DNA of 64,000 nucleotides from Chytridium lagenaria (Eukaryota > Chytridiomycota > Chytridiomycetes > Chytridiales > Chytridiaceae). Both the position numbers and the translations under genes were made by a program. The DNA lies in assembly GCA_025449115.1 (NCBI GenBank), contig JAHLKC010000179.1:1-64000 (forward strand), given 5' to 3'. The notes under the pieces are model-generated. The model ran no database searches. It worked only from the letters and a program-made list of their open reading frames with translations, and had not been told where the DNA came from. Shown in pieces: positions 28,001 through 43,000 of this stretch; the stretch's first letter is position 1; each line of letters begins with the position of its first letter.

Positions 28001-31000
28001 TCTCTCCCTCCACAAACTTTCTTCGGTCCAACCCGTATCGGTATCAACCCTTCAGGCCGTTTCGCCAATCGCATCCAAATCGAGCATAAAGTAACGCCCC
28101 CGCTCTCCCCATTGTATCTAACACTTCCCTCACCAGTTCAACATCTGCATCGACGTGATGGTGGACGGTAAATTGGAGACGCTTCATTTAAGTGAGACGG
28201 TGTTTGTGAATGGGTTTGGTCGGCAGGAGGCGGAGAGGATTGTGATGAGGGTGCCGGGATTGAGGAGACAGGTGGAGGAGGCGAGGAAGGAGGAGGTGCC
28301 GAGGTATAGTTCAACAGCGTCTTTTGGGGGTGCCGAGGTATAAGTCTACCGCGTCTTTAATGGAAGGGGAAGCGTAAATTTAAAGTCACTATGACGAGTT
28401 CTCCTTGAATTATAGCGACTTCACCTTTACTTTAACATCGTTGGCATTATTTGCATGGTGGAAAGAAGTCGTACGGAATTGAATTGGTTATTTGGTTCGG
28501 ACTGGGATTACAATGTTGGGGGTGGACGTTTAATGTAAAAGTTTTGTATCGTTTAATACATTATATATTTCGGCATAAATGGATTATTTGATTATGTGTT
28601 AGAGTTGGCAAAAGCTTCCATCGCCGACCCTCAGAAGACCGCAATTCTCAAATCTACCATTTTTGTCAGAGTCCCAACAATGGGTCGTGATTGACACGAA
28701 AAAAAATAAAAACGAAACGCTAATGTTGATTCTGCGCTGGTTCCTTCATTGTGAGTCGTCCACAAAAATCCGGATCCATGGGGCACGAAAAAAGGAAAAA
28801 GAATAAGAGGACACCGTCTTTGTTGCCGACTGCATGGCTCCTTTGTCTTCACAATAGCAAAGACGAGATCGTTGAAAGGAAGGGGAATAAAAAAAACAAA
28901 ATAAAACAACGTTACTGCTTTCTTCTTGTTCTCTATAGTTACAGGGACTTTCCCTCCCTTCTTCATTTCCTTCCCTTTTGTGAACGCACCGAGAACAACA
29001 CCCTTCATCGTCTTCTTCAACTGCACCAACTACCCTAACCATGAGGGATATTAAACCACCAGGGGCCATCGTCCTCCCTCCCTCACAACAACCGCCAAGA
29101 CCTCCAAAGTTGCCCCCATCCACACCCAAGTCCCACTTCCAGGTCTCCCGCTTAAACCACATCAACTCCTCGCCTCAACAGCAGCGCCGTCCGCAACAAC
29201 CCACGACCTGAACCCGGTTACGGCGCAGCAGCGGCTGCCTCCCGACCGTTCCTTGGGTGGGGGGAGGGAGACGCGAGGTTTGAGGATACGTCGTTTACCG
29301 ATTCATTGATCTTGATGCAACGGGGGATGCGGTGCCGTTTGTGGAGACGCATGGTGGGCCGTTAAAATCAGCGTCGGAGGTGACGTTGGACGAGAGTGTG
29401 GTGTCTCCGACAGTCATGACGAATATGGCGGGGCTGGCGGTGAGTGAGAAGGTTGGTGGGATGATGAAATCGGATGATAGGGCTGTTTTTAAGGTGGTTA
29501 TGCCGATGAGACCTACTTTAAGTGTAGACACGAGACCACCGCCTGGTACGCATTTTAAATATGTTGTTTGTGTTTGGCTGACTATCTATTTTTTTTTGTA
29601 GTTGCTGTTTTGAATAAGGAGATATCAAAGGGGGATTTGCCGACACCGTTGACGCCAACGACGAGAAAGGGGTCGCCAAAAAGGCAGCAGAAGAAGGCGC
29701 AGGATGACTGTGATCTTGCGCCTGGAGAGGAATGGAGGTGTGTCGAGTGTGGAGTGAGGGAGCACGAAACCCCTCTCAAGAGAAAGGGGCCTGATAAGAA
29801 GAGGGTATGTTTTTTCCTCGTTTAGTGGATGTCTTTTTCGTTTATGCTGAATCGTGATATTTTTATTTTTTTTTAAAAAAAAAATAATATAGAACCTTTG
29901 TAACGCTTGTTACGTTCGTTGGCGTGTTCGCGCAGAACGCGCAGAACGTGGGTCCGCTCGTCCCGTCCTCTCCGACTCAGGAGCCTACGGTTCCACAGGC
30001 GCCATGGCCAACCGCGCTTTCCCGCCGCAACATAACTCCCAAGCCAAAATCGAGATTCCAGCTAGTCCCATTACCGGGAAATATTCCACTCAAGGTACCC
30101 ACACCATCACCCACCCCAACACCGTCTACCACAACCAAAATTCCAATCAAAACAATCATTCCGTCAATTCCCGTGCGTCCTCCTTTTTTCTTGGAAGACA
30201 AGGGTCCGCCATGTCTATGGGACAGAGCAGGGGCTCGTCTATGGTTGATATGTTTGGGGCGAGCGTTGGGGAATCACCTTCATCCGCTTCGATGGCGGCT
30301 GCGCTCGCTGTTCAGGTTGCAGCGGCGGAAGCAGCCGGTTTCAATGGGGGCATGTCGAGTTGGACGAGTTACATGTTGGCAGCTGGAGCCAGCGCGTTGG
30401 ATGATGCAGTCAGATTGGGACGCCGATGGTGAATCCTCTTGATATAACACAACATCCGTCACCTGCTGGAACGCCGTTTGGATATTACGGGAAGGTACCG
30501 GATGCGCTGAGGGTGTTGCCTGAGGATGAGTTTGTGTCGTTTGGAGGAGGGATGGGAGATTTTGGGGATTTTGGGGGGTTGCCGCAGAATACTTCTGGAC
30601 AGTCTCATGGGGGTCTGTATGGATGGTCTGCGGGGTTACAGCATTATACGTCGATGAATGAGCTTGGGATGGATGGCGGATCGATAGCGAATTTGTATGA
30701 TCCGTTGCATACCAGTTCGTTGGCAGCGTTAGGGGCTGACGTGAACACTGATTTTGGGGCAGGGATGCTTGTTGCATCTCCAACGGCGCCGCAATGGAAC
30801 GCTGGGGAACCTCCGGGGGGTTATTTCACGCTCTTTGAGGATGTGGGGTATACTGGGGATATGTCAACGTTTCATGATGACCGGTATGGTTTGTATGATG
30901 GAGGCGATGTGACGCATGGATTGGGGTTGGAGACGGGGATGGGAATTTTGGGGGTGAATGGGTCGCCGACGGATAATGTATCTATCAGTGAGCTTTTGGA

Positions 31001-34000
31001 GGGGGGGAATGCGGTGACGCATGATGGTTTCCTTCGATCAATGGGTATTCGAGCTTATTATCGTATTCTCAAGATACTGGAAGCGCAGGTGAGGCTCTTT
31101 TGATATTTCCTTTAATCACTATTTCTGGGGATCTAATTATCTTCTTGTAGATTCTGCTGGATTCCCACCGCACGCGTTCCAAACCACGTATGGTAACGCT
31201 GACGCTCGTCTCGCCTCTGCACCTGTGTCATTCTCTAGTGCCGTTGATACACCCACCTACTCCAACTCCACCATCACGCCCACGGCCTCTCAAATAATGA
31301 AAGCCGACAAAACCCCGCGTCCTCCTAAGCGAAAGTCTATTACTCATGATGAAATGGTGAATGATCTTGAGGGAGGACCTTCGAGACCTATTGCGGAGGC
31401 GAAAAAGAGGCGAAGAGGGGCGAAAAGATTGTGTTGGCTGGGAGCCCTGTGAAGAAAAGAAGAGCAAGATCTAATCGCTCTGTCAGGGCTTGCTCATAGT
31501 TTCCACTTCTGTGTTTTTTTTGTTTCATTTTTGTGTTATTAGTGTTATTTGATAGTGATACCACGACATGCACTTGTTTTTTTATTAGATTCGCTTCCTT
31601 ATATTTTTAATTTACCCCACTCAACTCCCCCAAACTCTCTCTGCAGTTTATTTCTGTGTTGGCTTCTTCCTCCTTTTTTGTTCTTGTTTTATCACCCTGC
31701 ATAGTCTTCTTATTCTACATTATTCAAGCTGTTATAAAACTCCGGCCACTTTTGCTTCCTTTTTTTACTTATTCTAGCTTTTTCTTCACGTCTTCATGTC
31801 CTGTCCCCATCAACCATCAACCACCAACCACCAACAACTTTTACCTTCAGACTCCCCTGTTTATTGCATATCCACTTTGAGAGGCTCTTTAGAATACATT
31901 TAGGGCCCCCTCACAATTATCGAATATTCACTTGGAGAGGGTGACGGTCAAAGACAAAACAAATCCTTTCTTGTCCTTGTACGACGACTTGGACTTAAGT
32001 TAGAGCATCAAGGTACCTCCTACACACCGATGGGATCAACCCTGTCGACGACGGCGACAACAACGTCACCACAGGATGCTGCAGCGGTAGATTCTGCAAG
32101 TGGAAGAGGAGCACGTGCAGGAGGAGGGGGAATCAATGGGCAGAATCCATCCGCTGCAAACAATGGGGGCGGAGCTGCTACTCAACCCATCATGGAAGAC
32201 ATCCCTTTGACACCTACCGGGGCTAACGCTACGTTGACTGCTACTCCTGAACCCATCGCAGCAGCTTACTTTGGGGAATCATCGACAATGTACTTTGGCC
32301 CTCACTTCATTGTGAATTCATCCGACCTCACATCGCCGTTCCCTGTCTTCCCTGAGGATTTATCCGCATCCGTTGATCGTCGTGGAGGGGTCATGAGTCG
32401 GTTCAGAGGGTGGAGAAGAGATGAGAATGTTGCTGATATTGAGGCTGTGGGTGTGGTGCCTAGTGTGGAAGCGGGGAATGCCGTTTTTACATTGGATTCA
32501 GTGAGAGGAAATGTGTTTTGGCCAGACTTGATCACTGGCGGAGCCGATGGGGAACCACTTCGAGGAGTGCCCGGAGTGGGAGTGAGGAGCGATATCACTG
32601 ATGAAGAGCTCGCTCTTATCCGCTCTTTGTACAAACAGGTGAGTTTCTCAGCATGTTATATCATTATCAAGCCGTCATTGAATTCGGTGTGAAGCTTAAT
32701 ATGTATAATTGATGGTTTTCCATTCTGTATAATCACAGCCACCTCCCTCCGAAGTCCGCGTGACAACTACACTTCAATGCCTTACGAATCTCAAAAAAAA
32801 TACCCTTCGCCTCGTCCCCGCTCACCCTATTGATCATGAACGGCCCTCCAACGCCCTCCCCAAAATCATGCTCCGTCAACCGACACCCTAAACATACCCC
32901 ACAACCTTCATCATCCACTTCACATCCATCACCTTCCACACAACCCAGCGTCCCCACATCCGTCACAACAACTTCCGCCGCCTCCTCCTCCTCTCTATCT
33001 AAATCACGCAAATTCCGCCTTGAATTCGACTTTGACACCTCTGTCCCGTGTATGATTCGTATTCACTGGGTCGTGAAAGAAGCCCTCCTCGAACTTACAG
33101 ACGGATCGAAGCGGATCGTGTACCTTCCTAAATCTTTTAAAGCCACGGGACTGGCCGCAAAGGGTTCGACCGCGCTTTCAGCAAAACCTGTATTTGATGA
33201 TACCGGAAAGAAGACGGCGGAGGGATCGGATAGTCTTGTTATCGGAAAGTCGAGGACATTTGGACCGTTCCCTGCTGGACTTCACCAAAAGTTTGTGATG
33301 CCTGAGGATGCTCTTTTGGATCCGGCGGCGTTTGCAAAAGACGAATTGACATTGCCGGAGAAGATTAAAAGGCAGGGAAAGAAGAAGAAACGGAAGGCGA
33401 GAGGTGCTGTGGTGAAACATCTAGCTCTGGAGCTGGTAGTGAAGCGCGAACCGGTGGTGATAGTGCATCACAGGGTGATGTGAATCCTGGGCGTACCGTC
33501 ATCTTCAACATCACCGCAACCCTCTCATGCTGTCGCTGTACCCGTAGAGGAGGACGATGAGGCAAAGGGTGCCGCGGAGGATGAGGAGGTGGAAGGTTCG
33601 ATGACTCCTGCAACGCCTGTGGGGAACACACCCACCCTGACGTCGTTGTTTTGGAGAGCGGCGGCAGGGGAGCATGGTGGGGAGGAGGGATCTACGACCG
33701 CACCCGCTGCCTCGTCAGGGAGCAATGGGACACCGGGAGTTCCTTTCTTTCCTTTAGTGATTGAATTGCAGGCTTTGGATAAGAAAAATGCGTCGAGCTC
33801 TTTGGAAACTTTAAGTCATGTGAGTATATCTTTTCGAATTTAATATATTGAAGTTCGTTGACCATTTATATTGTCTAAAGTGGAAGAACCTGGCATGCCG
33901 TCTGTGAATAGTCAGGCAACTTACGCGACCCTTATTCCAAGCAAGGACGGTCAAACATTTGATCTTAAAGTTCTGAAACAAAAAGTAGTGGTACGTCTGT

Positions 34001-37000
34001 ATTCCCCTTCATATATTACCTCACCATCCTAACCTCCCCAAAGATCGACAACACCTCATTCACCCTCCAAGACATCTATGGCTTCACCGACCCACAGGTA
34101 CAGGCTCCCTGGAACCCGTCGCTACTCCTCCGCGCTAGATGCCAACGCCGACGCCGACCTCCAGTCTATGCGTGAGTGCGTCATCTGCATGTCCGAACCC
34201 AAGGACACGATCGTGCTGCCCTGCCGACATTTATGTTTATGCAGGGATTGCGCTGAAGTGTTGAGGTTCCAGGGGCGTAGGAGGGGCCAAAATACGGCAC
34301 AGGCCAGGTCGACTGGATCAGCCGGACCGCCGAGATGCCCGATTTGTAGACAAGGTGCGTATACTGTTAATGCTTCTTGTTTCGTGTATGATGGCGGCTG
34401 ATGGTTTTTTTGTTTGTTTTTTTTAGCATTCCATTCGCTTCTTCAAATCAATCTGCCGAAACCATTTAAGCTTGAGAAGGCTGTATCTTCTGTCCATATC
34501 GCGTCTTCCGGGGCTAGCGCCACTGGTGTCGGACCTTCAAGTGCAGCCAAGGCGGGTGCGAAAGCTGCGGTGAGTACCGCTACCGTGCACAGCGGTGTAA
34601 ATGCATCTGCAGAGGTTGAGGAAAGTGACGGTAGAAATCAAAATGTGGTTCAAGAAGTTCTATAGTTGGTGTGGGGTGTGGTGGGGGCGTAATAGTTTCA
34701 ACATCTAAGCATCATAATCCTTTTAGTTAATGTTTAAATGGCATTTTTCATTTCTTGATGTGGATTTCTTATCATGTGAGGCTGTTCAATTGGTTGAGGT
34801 CGTGTTTTAGGAGAGAGATCCTAGACCTGCCTTTTTGTTGTCGCGTTTAATTATATACATAAATACATGCAAAAAAGCAAATCCTTTCTACCCTTTTTCA
34901 GAAATGGAACGATAGAAGAGATCACATACGATACGTTACACCATAAAAACATAGAACTCCGAACTAACTAAAATGTAACTTCCCTCTCGCTCCCGTCACC
35001 ATATCGCCCCTTGAACCATGTTTATCATTTCATAAAACAAGAGATAATATACATAGAATTTATTCATCACAATAATAACATATTAAAAAAACCAGAGATG
35101 TAAAGAAAGAGGATGTTCACAGAAGCGTAAAAATAAACTTGAAATCAGCGAAACCTTCTATTACACATTGCAGACGGTTTAAGAAACGCCAACCCCTTTC
35201 CACCCTTAATCGCAACCGCAACACACCCCACAAGCGCCAGAACGAAAAGACCAAGATTCACCATTGCAAAAAATGTGACAAACGACGACACGATCCTCTT
35301 TTCTTTAGGAACATGCCACTCCCCGTCTGTGGGTCCGGTAACACCCCAAACGGTAACTGATTAACATGCATATAAAGACTCGGATGTTTGGGTACATAGA
35401 CGACAACAGAGTTCATCCACTTTACCGGTTCATACATAAACTCAACGTTCTTCCCAGTGGAAGGATCGATGACGCCAGGAAGTTCCAGGACCGATACCGT
35501 CAGACTTTCACGATGTGGAACGTAATTCATGTTCCAGCCGCCTGACGGATATCGTTGGTTCGATGAGATGCTGCCGCTTGCTTCAATGAATGTTTTGCGA
35601 AACAGGAGGAAACCTGATTTGGATTCTCGGAGATGTGGAATACAGGCCACGCCTTCGCGGAGGAGACGGAGGGTTTTTGTAGTTGGTCAGGATGCGGAAG
35701 AGACCTAGGATCGCGGTTGGAGCTACAATGACGGGTTCGAGACACCATATGGTGCCTTGGACGATGGAGTTTATGAAAACCACCAGGCAAAAGATCTCGA
35801 AACTATGAAAGTGTCAAGGATGGAGTAAGTACAGGGTAGGTCTTCAAGTCACGTAGCATTGATATCAACGACGAGTAAAGTAGATAAAAAAAGCAACGCT
35901 TACCCCATGCCCTTTACAAACAGACATGAAAGTGCTAACCACCAAGGTACCTTTCTCGGTCCCGCGCAAAGCTGCGGATTAGGTTCCCTCACAATCTCTC
36001 TCACAGGATAACTCCTATCTTGGCTAGAAGGAGCCCATTGATTCTCTTCAGAAAATTCTCGTGACATCGGCCATCTCAACATCACTCTTCCGACCCCCAT
36101 TCAACTCCTTTTCCACCGAAAACAATTTTCTCTTCAACTCTTTAAGCTCTTCATTATCAACAAACGTTGCTGTTGATGAGGAGGCGAACGTGGACGCTAC
36201 AGGGGATGGTGGTAAGATGTAGATGGTAACTTGTTGCTTTTTTTCAGAGGACGTGCCAAGACGGGAAAGGTATTGGGTGACCGTGTGTGAAGCTTCCTGA
36301 GCCCGGGAAATAGGAATATTGGCCGGTTCCTACAATAAAACCTCGTCAGTATCAAGTATGTATAAATAAAAGTAAAGATTTTACCCCGATAACAATAAAC
36401 GCAAAGTCTCTCACGACCCGTCCTGGAGCGTATTCCAACCTATCCACATTACAAATCCGACGTCGAACTTCTCCGAGGTTCGAAGCATACGCTACACCCG
36501 CCAACGAACCATAGATGATGGAGGGATCTGTTGCATGGCGGACAATCAGGTCGACAGCAGGGAGGTAAACCCCGGGTGGTTCTGATGTGGGTGGAAGTGG
36601 TTCTGGTGTAGGGTCAGGCACTGATGGTTCAGCAGAGACCGCAGAGTATACGGGAGGTGGGAGTTCTGCCCCCGACATTAAAATCAGTTGTGCTGTTCCA
36701 GTGCTTTGAGTGAACCCATTTTAATGGTGGTTTTTAAATATCTCGAACATGAAAACAAATGAGTGGTGATGAACGATCCGAATAAATGTTTTGACAATTC
36801 TCATATTAATAAAAATAGATTAATGCAGTTTCAGGTGGACCCCGCCTTACACCCCGCCCAACATTTCACTGGATGCGAGTCTAAGATTGGAACCAGATAG
36901 GCTGTACGTATGGAGAGTGTTGCTGGAGAAAATCACTTGAAAACAGAACAATTCATCGATAGGTATGTGTGTCTACAGTAACATGTTGGTGGTTTGGTGG

Positions 37001-40000
37001 GTTGCAGGGGTGGTCAAGTGTGAACAAGTGAGAAAAGATAGAATAAAACATAAAAACAAACATTACGAAAAAAAAAAACATATAAAAATTGCGACAAAAC
37101 ACGAAAACAGAGATTTAACGATAAGTAGATAGATAGATAAAAAAAAAACGTACAAAAAAAAGGAAAAGAAAGGAAAATTCCATCAAGGAACAAAAACTTT
37201 TAAAGTCTCATGTTAAACCCTCTAAACAGAACACAACATAATCCTCTTCTATTGAGACGCGATTGGAAAGTTTTCCAACAAACTATCCAACCGCATCTCC
37301 TCCTCCCTCACCCTCCCCACAACCTCCAACCTAACCTTCTTCGCCGCAAGTCTAACAAGTCGAACCACCGTCCCATCTCCCCCTCCTCAAAAACCCCCTC
37401 CCTAGTCCAATTCGACGCCGCCATCTCCTCCAAATCACACGCCACAGCTCCAACCTCCAACGCCAACGTCCCATGCACCTCCCCAGTCTCAGCAACCGCA
37501 CTAATCAAAAGCGCATCCAACCCTGACCCCGCCACAAAAGTCGATCTCGTCTTGGATCGCCGACTCGCAACAGCCGCCGTCGCCGCATTATTCAACCAAC
37601 ACTAGCTTCAACCCCCGCCCATCTCCTCGCTTCATCCCGCGCCATAGTCACACGTCGAGGCGCAACCTGCGCGGAAACACACAACCAACGTCCGTGATAA
37701 CGCGAGACACACACGTGTCGTCCCAGTGGTCGTTGAGCCCCTCGGACGTGATGACCGCGGCAATGATGACCATAATGATGTGGAGGCCGATTTGGTCTCA
37801 TCCGATTTCACTCCGGGTAGCAGCAGGTTTTGGCATTTTATTCGTCGAAGGTCCTAACGCAGATCCATCCAGCCATTCCAAACACTTTTTGAGTGCAGAG
37901 ATGAGGATCCCTCCATCGATGGGGGGTGCAGAGCTTGACGTCATATGTGTGGCTCCTAGTGTCGTAAAGGTGAAAGGACTGCCGTCGTGAGGTGATGAAG
38001 GGGATGATGGAGGAGATAGGGAGGGTATAGCTGGGGATTGAAAGGCTGGGAAATAAATTTAGAAATGTCCTTGCCAAAAAGAATGAACGGCATTCATTTC
38101 TGCCATAGGGAGTTCCCAAGTGGATCCGCTTTTTTTGCATCAAGGTAGTCCAGGGATGCGGCAAAGAGGAGTTGGATGAGGTTGAAAAAGGTGGCGGTTG
38201 GTTCGGGACCGCGCCATGTGATGGGGAGGTGGAGGAGCTGCGAGCTTCTGGTGGATGTTGTTCAAGCCAGCAAAGAGAGATCCAGCCAGTCGATACAGGT
38301 AAAAGTAGACAAGACTTTGGCCGCTTTACCCGGAAGCTTTAGGAGAATGAGTGCAGCGGCTATATGTTTCATTGGTTATATAATAGTAACATTAGAAAAT
38401 GCGGACAAAAGAAACTCGGCGTCGATAAAAAGAAAACTCGAAATTATACGATATAATCATAACAACAAAACAAAAAACAAGTAATTCTCAAACATACCAA
38501 TATTAAATCTCGCCAACCTTCACACTCCAATCCCTCAACTTCCGACTCTCCTCAACACAAACCAACAACATCTTTATCGCCCCCAAAAGATCCACAAGCC
38601 ACTCCTTCCGCTCCCTCCTAGCCCGTTCCACACAAGTCTGAATCGCCGCAAACTGCGAATTCTCCTTCTTGGCGCTCTGAGCAGAATGCATTCTAGGCGG
38701 TATAAGCAACCCACCCCCACTACTCCCTCCACCAGTCGACCCGTCCGTTCCCCTCCAGCAGCATGACTCACAACCCTCCTCAACGTATCCATCCAGGCAT
38801 CCCTCCAACCATCCCCTCTGCAACGTCTTAAACCCAGGTGGATTCCCAACCCCTCCCAACCATCGTAGCAATAGACGCCTTCCGTACGGCACTAATACTC
38901 CCCCTCTCCTCCTCCTCCCCGTCATCTCATCCCTCCCCCGCCTCCCCCATAACAACAGAAACAGTAATCCAAGCCTCCCGCCTCAATCCAACACGCCGCC
39001 GCATTCATCTGGCCCTCGCCCCAACCTATCTCCACATCCAGCAAACCTCCGAACCGCATCCGCAAGTCCCCTAGCAGCCTCCGGCCCTCCAACCTCAAAC
39101 TGCGCCCCGCCAAATTCCCAACAAGCGAAGCCCTGACGAGCGGTGCATTCAATTGCGTTTGCGGACCCGCCACATTCAAACTCGTGATGGCGCGATGATG
39201 GAATTTCACTGCACGATGCGGTTCACCTAGTCGATGCAGGCATAGACCCATGTGGCTGAACGACCGGCTTCGCGCTATGATGGAGGAACGATGGAGGTAG
39301 GAGAGTTTGATGGACATGTCGCGGGAGGACATGGGGGTGAGTGGCCATTTGATGAAAGCGTCTTGAGCGAGATCAAGACAACTTTGATGCCACGTCATAG
39401 CGTTAAGGTATTTACCTTTAACGAAATGCGCGTTCCCTATGGATGTGCAGATATCCATAAACAAGACGTAAATAGGAGGTCCAACTTGTCGAAGCCGTTC
39501 ACCTCCTGTTGGTTTGGATTTCTGCGCATCCGCTAATCTCTCTGATCGTACCCCTGGTATCAGATGAATCAGATTTGGATCAATATCCAACAACGTGGAC
39601 GGTTTTTTCAACAACGGTTGCGTCCCTCCACTCCAAGTCTGCATTCTCTCCAACGTCGTACTCCCAGACCCATTCCCCCCCCACCCCCCATTTGAATTGA
39701 TTCTCTCCATTTTCGTCCCCTCCACCCCCAACATCTTTAAAGCCCTCAACGCCGGATTCGCCTCCCTCCTTTTCGCCACCTTCTCTTCACTCTTGACAAC
39801 CTCTGGCATATTCACACGCAACATCACCATGACTCTTTTCAATCTCCTCCGTCTCGCCATCTCCCGCGTATCAGCGTCTTCATCGATGGGTGCATCGTCA
39901 TCATAAATCTCATCAAGGGGATCATCCCCCGTGCTAACAATAGCAGTCTCCATGGCAGTGACAGCAAGTCCCCAAGCCCGGTCCAAACAATCCCACAATT

Positions 40001-43000
40001 CAGCGTCAGACCCGGCTCGTCGATACAAGCAACTCAGGTTATTCAGAGCGCGTGCTTCACGGAAACTGTCGTTGGTGGCTTGGGAGAGGGCGACGGCTTC
40101 TTGCCAGACTTTTTGGGCGAGAGGGAAGGAGGAGGAGGTGTCTGCGGTTTGAAGGAGAAGGAGACGACCCTTTTCAAGGAGATCTTCGATTTGAGTTGGT
40201 GTTGGACGTGGAGGGAGTGGAGGGGCTGGTGGTTGTATGGGTGGTGCGTGTGAAGGATGCGCAGAGGTAGGAGGAGCTGGTGGTTGTATGGGTGGTGCAT
40301 GTGAAGGGATGGAAGGATGCGCAGAGGTAGGGTGTGGAGAGTATGGTATGGACGTTTCATTGGCGACGGGAGCGGAAAAGATGTCTCCACCGGATTGAGG
40401 GAGTGGTTTCATGAGTCTGACTTGAAGTGGGGATGGAGTGGAGGGTGGAATGACTTGACCTGTTGCAGTGAGTTTCCGGGCAGCGGCGAGGGCTTCACGG
40501 ATAGCTTTCCGATCGCTTGGACCTCCACGAGTTGTCGAGTTTGTGCGGGCAAGGTGTTGGGGATGACGTGGGAGGAGCCGCGGGAGGGAAGGCTGTTGCC
40601 GGGGTTGTGGGTGTTGAAGGGGCGGAGGAGGATGGGCCTTGATGGCGAGGCGGGATGTGGGGAGAGATGTTGACTGAAGGAGGGAAGGAGGGGAGAGGGG
40701 ATATGGATTGGGGTTGGGGGGTGGTGATGAATGGCGTTGATGGGGTTGAGGGTGGGGAAGGTTGAGAGGGCATTGATGGGGGCCGCGGGGAGTGGGATAA
40801 TGGTGTAGAGGGTGAACGTGGTGACGGAGCCATTGCAGGTGTTGAAGGGGGTGACGCATGAGGAGGGATGGGCACAGACGTAGGGACGGATAAATGTTCC
40901 TTTTGTATAGACTGTGGTCGTTGAGATTCAGGTGTAGGTGGCTGGGACCAATAAGAATCAGCGTAATCGTAAGTTTCCTCTTCAAAACTAAATCGGTTTG
41001 ATTGTGGAGACTCCATCCCGACAGCTGCTGGGGTAATGCTGTAACGGCTTAAACGTTGTGGGGTGGGGGGTTGAGAGTCAAGTTCATCATATCCACCGAG
41101 GATATCCTCATAGTCGGGAATTGGAGCTGGGTGAGTACCATATTGCTGTAAAAACACGTCGTCTTCGTCAGATTCCCCACCATCTTCAACCGCATCCACC
41201 TTAAAGCAACGCCATCACGAGTCAGTTCTTTTTTCTCACTATCCCATACACAATACAAATAAACAAGCAGTAGCCAATTAATTCACGTTACCTGATGCAT
41301 GTTTTCCCTATCCTCATAGCTTCGACTAAAAGAAGGGTACGGCCAGTTGGAGTCGTCCCCACCTTCCTTCGTCAAAGTGTCATAAGGATTATAACTATCC
41401 TCATACTGATAATCCGGGTACGTCCCATCCTCCTCCATTCTCCTGATCAACCACCTCCTCCTCTCCTCTCCTCTCCATCTGATCAACATTCTGAAACGAC
41501 CCTTTTCTCGGTCTTTCCCATTCTTGCGGATCATGCGAACCCTTCCTATGCCAGTCATTCACTCGTTCTTGACGATCATGCCATTCCACTGGTTCTTGTC
41601 TCGTGACAGGGAGCGGAGGAGGTGCCCGTCGAAACACCGAGCCATACTCGTCGTCATCATCATAGTCCATCGCGTAGTATCCCCCTGACGCTGTTGAGTG
41701 TCGTCGATAGGGGGTTGATGTACGGGTTGGTTGTATGGAGGAGTAAAGTCCCCCCTTTCCCACAAATTCTTTCAAAGAAATTCTTTGTCGAATTTGGACG
41801 AATTAAACGTCAGGGGAGTTTTTCAGGTGAGTTTTGGAAAGCTCACGAGCAGTGTCTTTCTTTTTTGCGTCTCAACCTTCTTTTTTCTTTTTCGAGGATG
41901 CGCTCCACGCGAGCCTTTTACTGAAAACTAGTGGTGGGCGGGTGGTGTTGGTGGTGGAGGTGAGTTGGTAATGAAGGACGATGGTAAACATATACGTTGG
42001 CGTTGCTACACGCGGTGCTTCCTATGCCAATCATGCCTCTAAAAATTCAAGTAAAACCGAATACCATTCTTGATAACTTTGATCGTGGAAAGAGAACAGC
42101 TGAGGATAGGGAATTTTTTTTGGTGGACGACGTTTACTGTGTAATGGTTATAATGGAGGGCGATGCAGTGGGTGACAACACCAAATTTAAACGGCTTTGA
42201 TCAGTGGGAGAAGGGAGGTCAAAACAGAACAACAAAGTCACCGTAAACCTCTATTCAGCATTCTTTTCCGTACTTTCAATAAACCTTTACTCTATTTCTT
42301 AGTGACAGGTACTGGCGAATTCGTGGTGCAGCAAAACAAAGATACTGTTTTCAGTTATCTCAACAAACACAGCAGCGCTAGGTGGGTTTTGGCAAAAACT
42401 TTTCTTGATGCCTCATTTTAAGTATGTTCAGAGTTGTGTAATTTCGCTTCACCGGATGACGACATTGTATATCGATGCAAACAGCTATGATTTATTTTTA
42501 CAAAAAAGATACGAGTTTGGGAACATACAACGATGGGGGGACCATCAAGAATGTGATATTGAAAATCAATGCTTGACTTCAGGACGAAGGCTTCCCATTT
42601 TCCCAGCCGCGAAATCCTTGAAAGCCTGTCAACGAAGAGAAAAAAAAGGGGTTAAGACGCACACGAAAAAAGGCAAGGAAACAAGAACTAAACAAACCTG
42701 CTGAATCTCTTCCTGGGTGTTCATCACAAACGGCCCCCTCCTCGCCACAGGTTCATCAATCGGTTTCCCCCCCACAACAACCACACTCAACGCCTCCTTC
42801 CCCCTATTCGTAATAACAACAGCCGACCTCAAATTGGCGTCAATCCCCCCCAACTCCCTCGCAAACGCCACCATATCCCCAGCAGATGCTTTAACGCCTT
42901 CAGTGTCAGCATCCACGTGCTCCCCAAACACACCCTCCCCCTTGACGACATAGGCGAACACGTTCCAATCGTCACGATGGGGTTGAGGGATGTGGGAGGC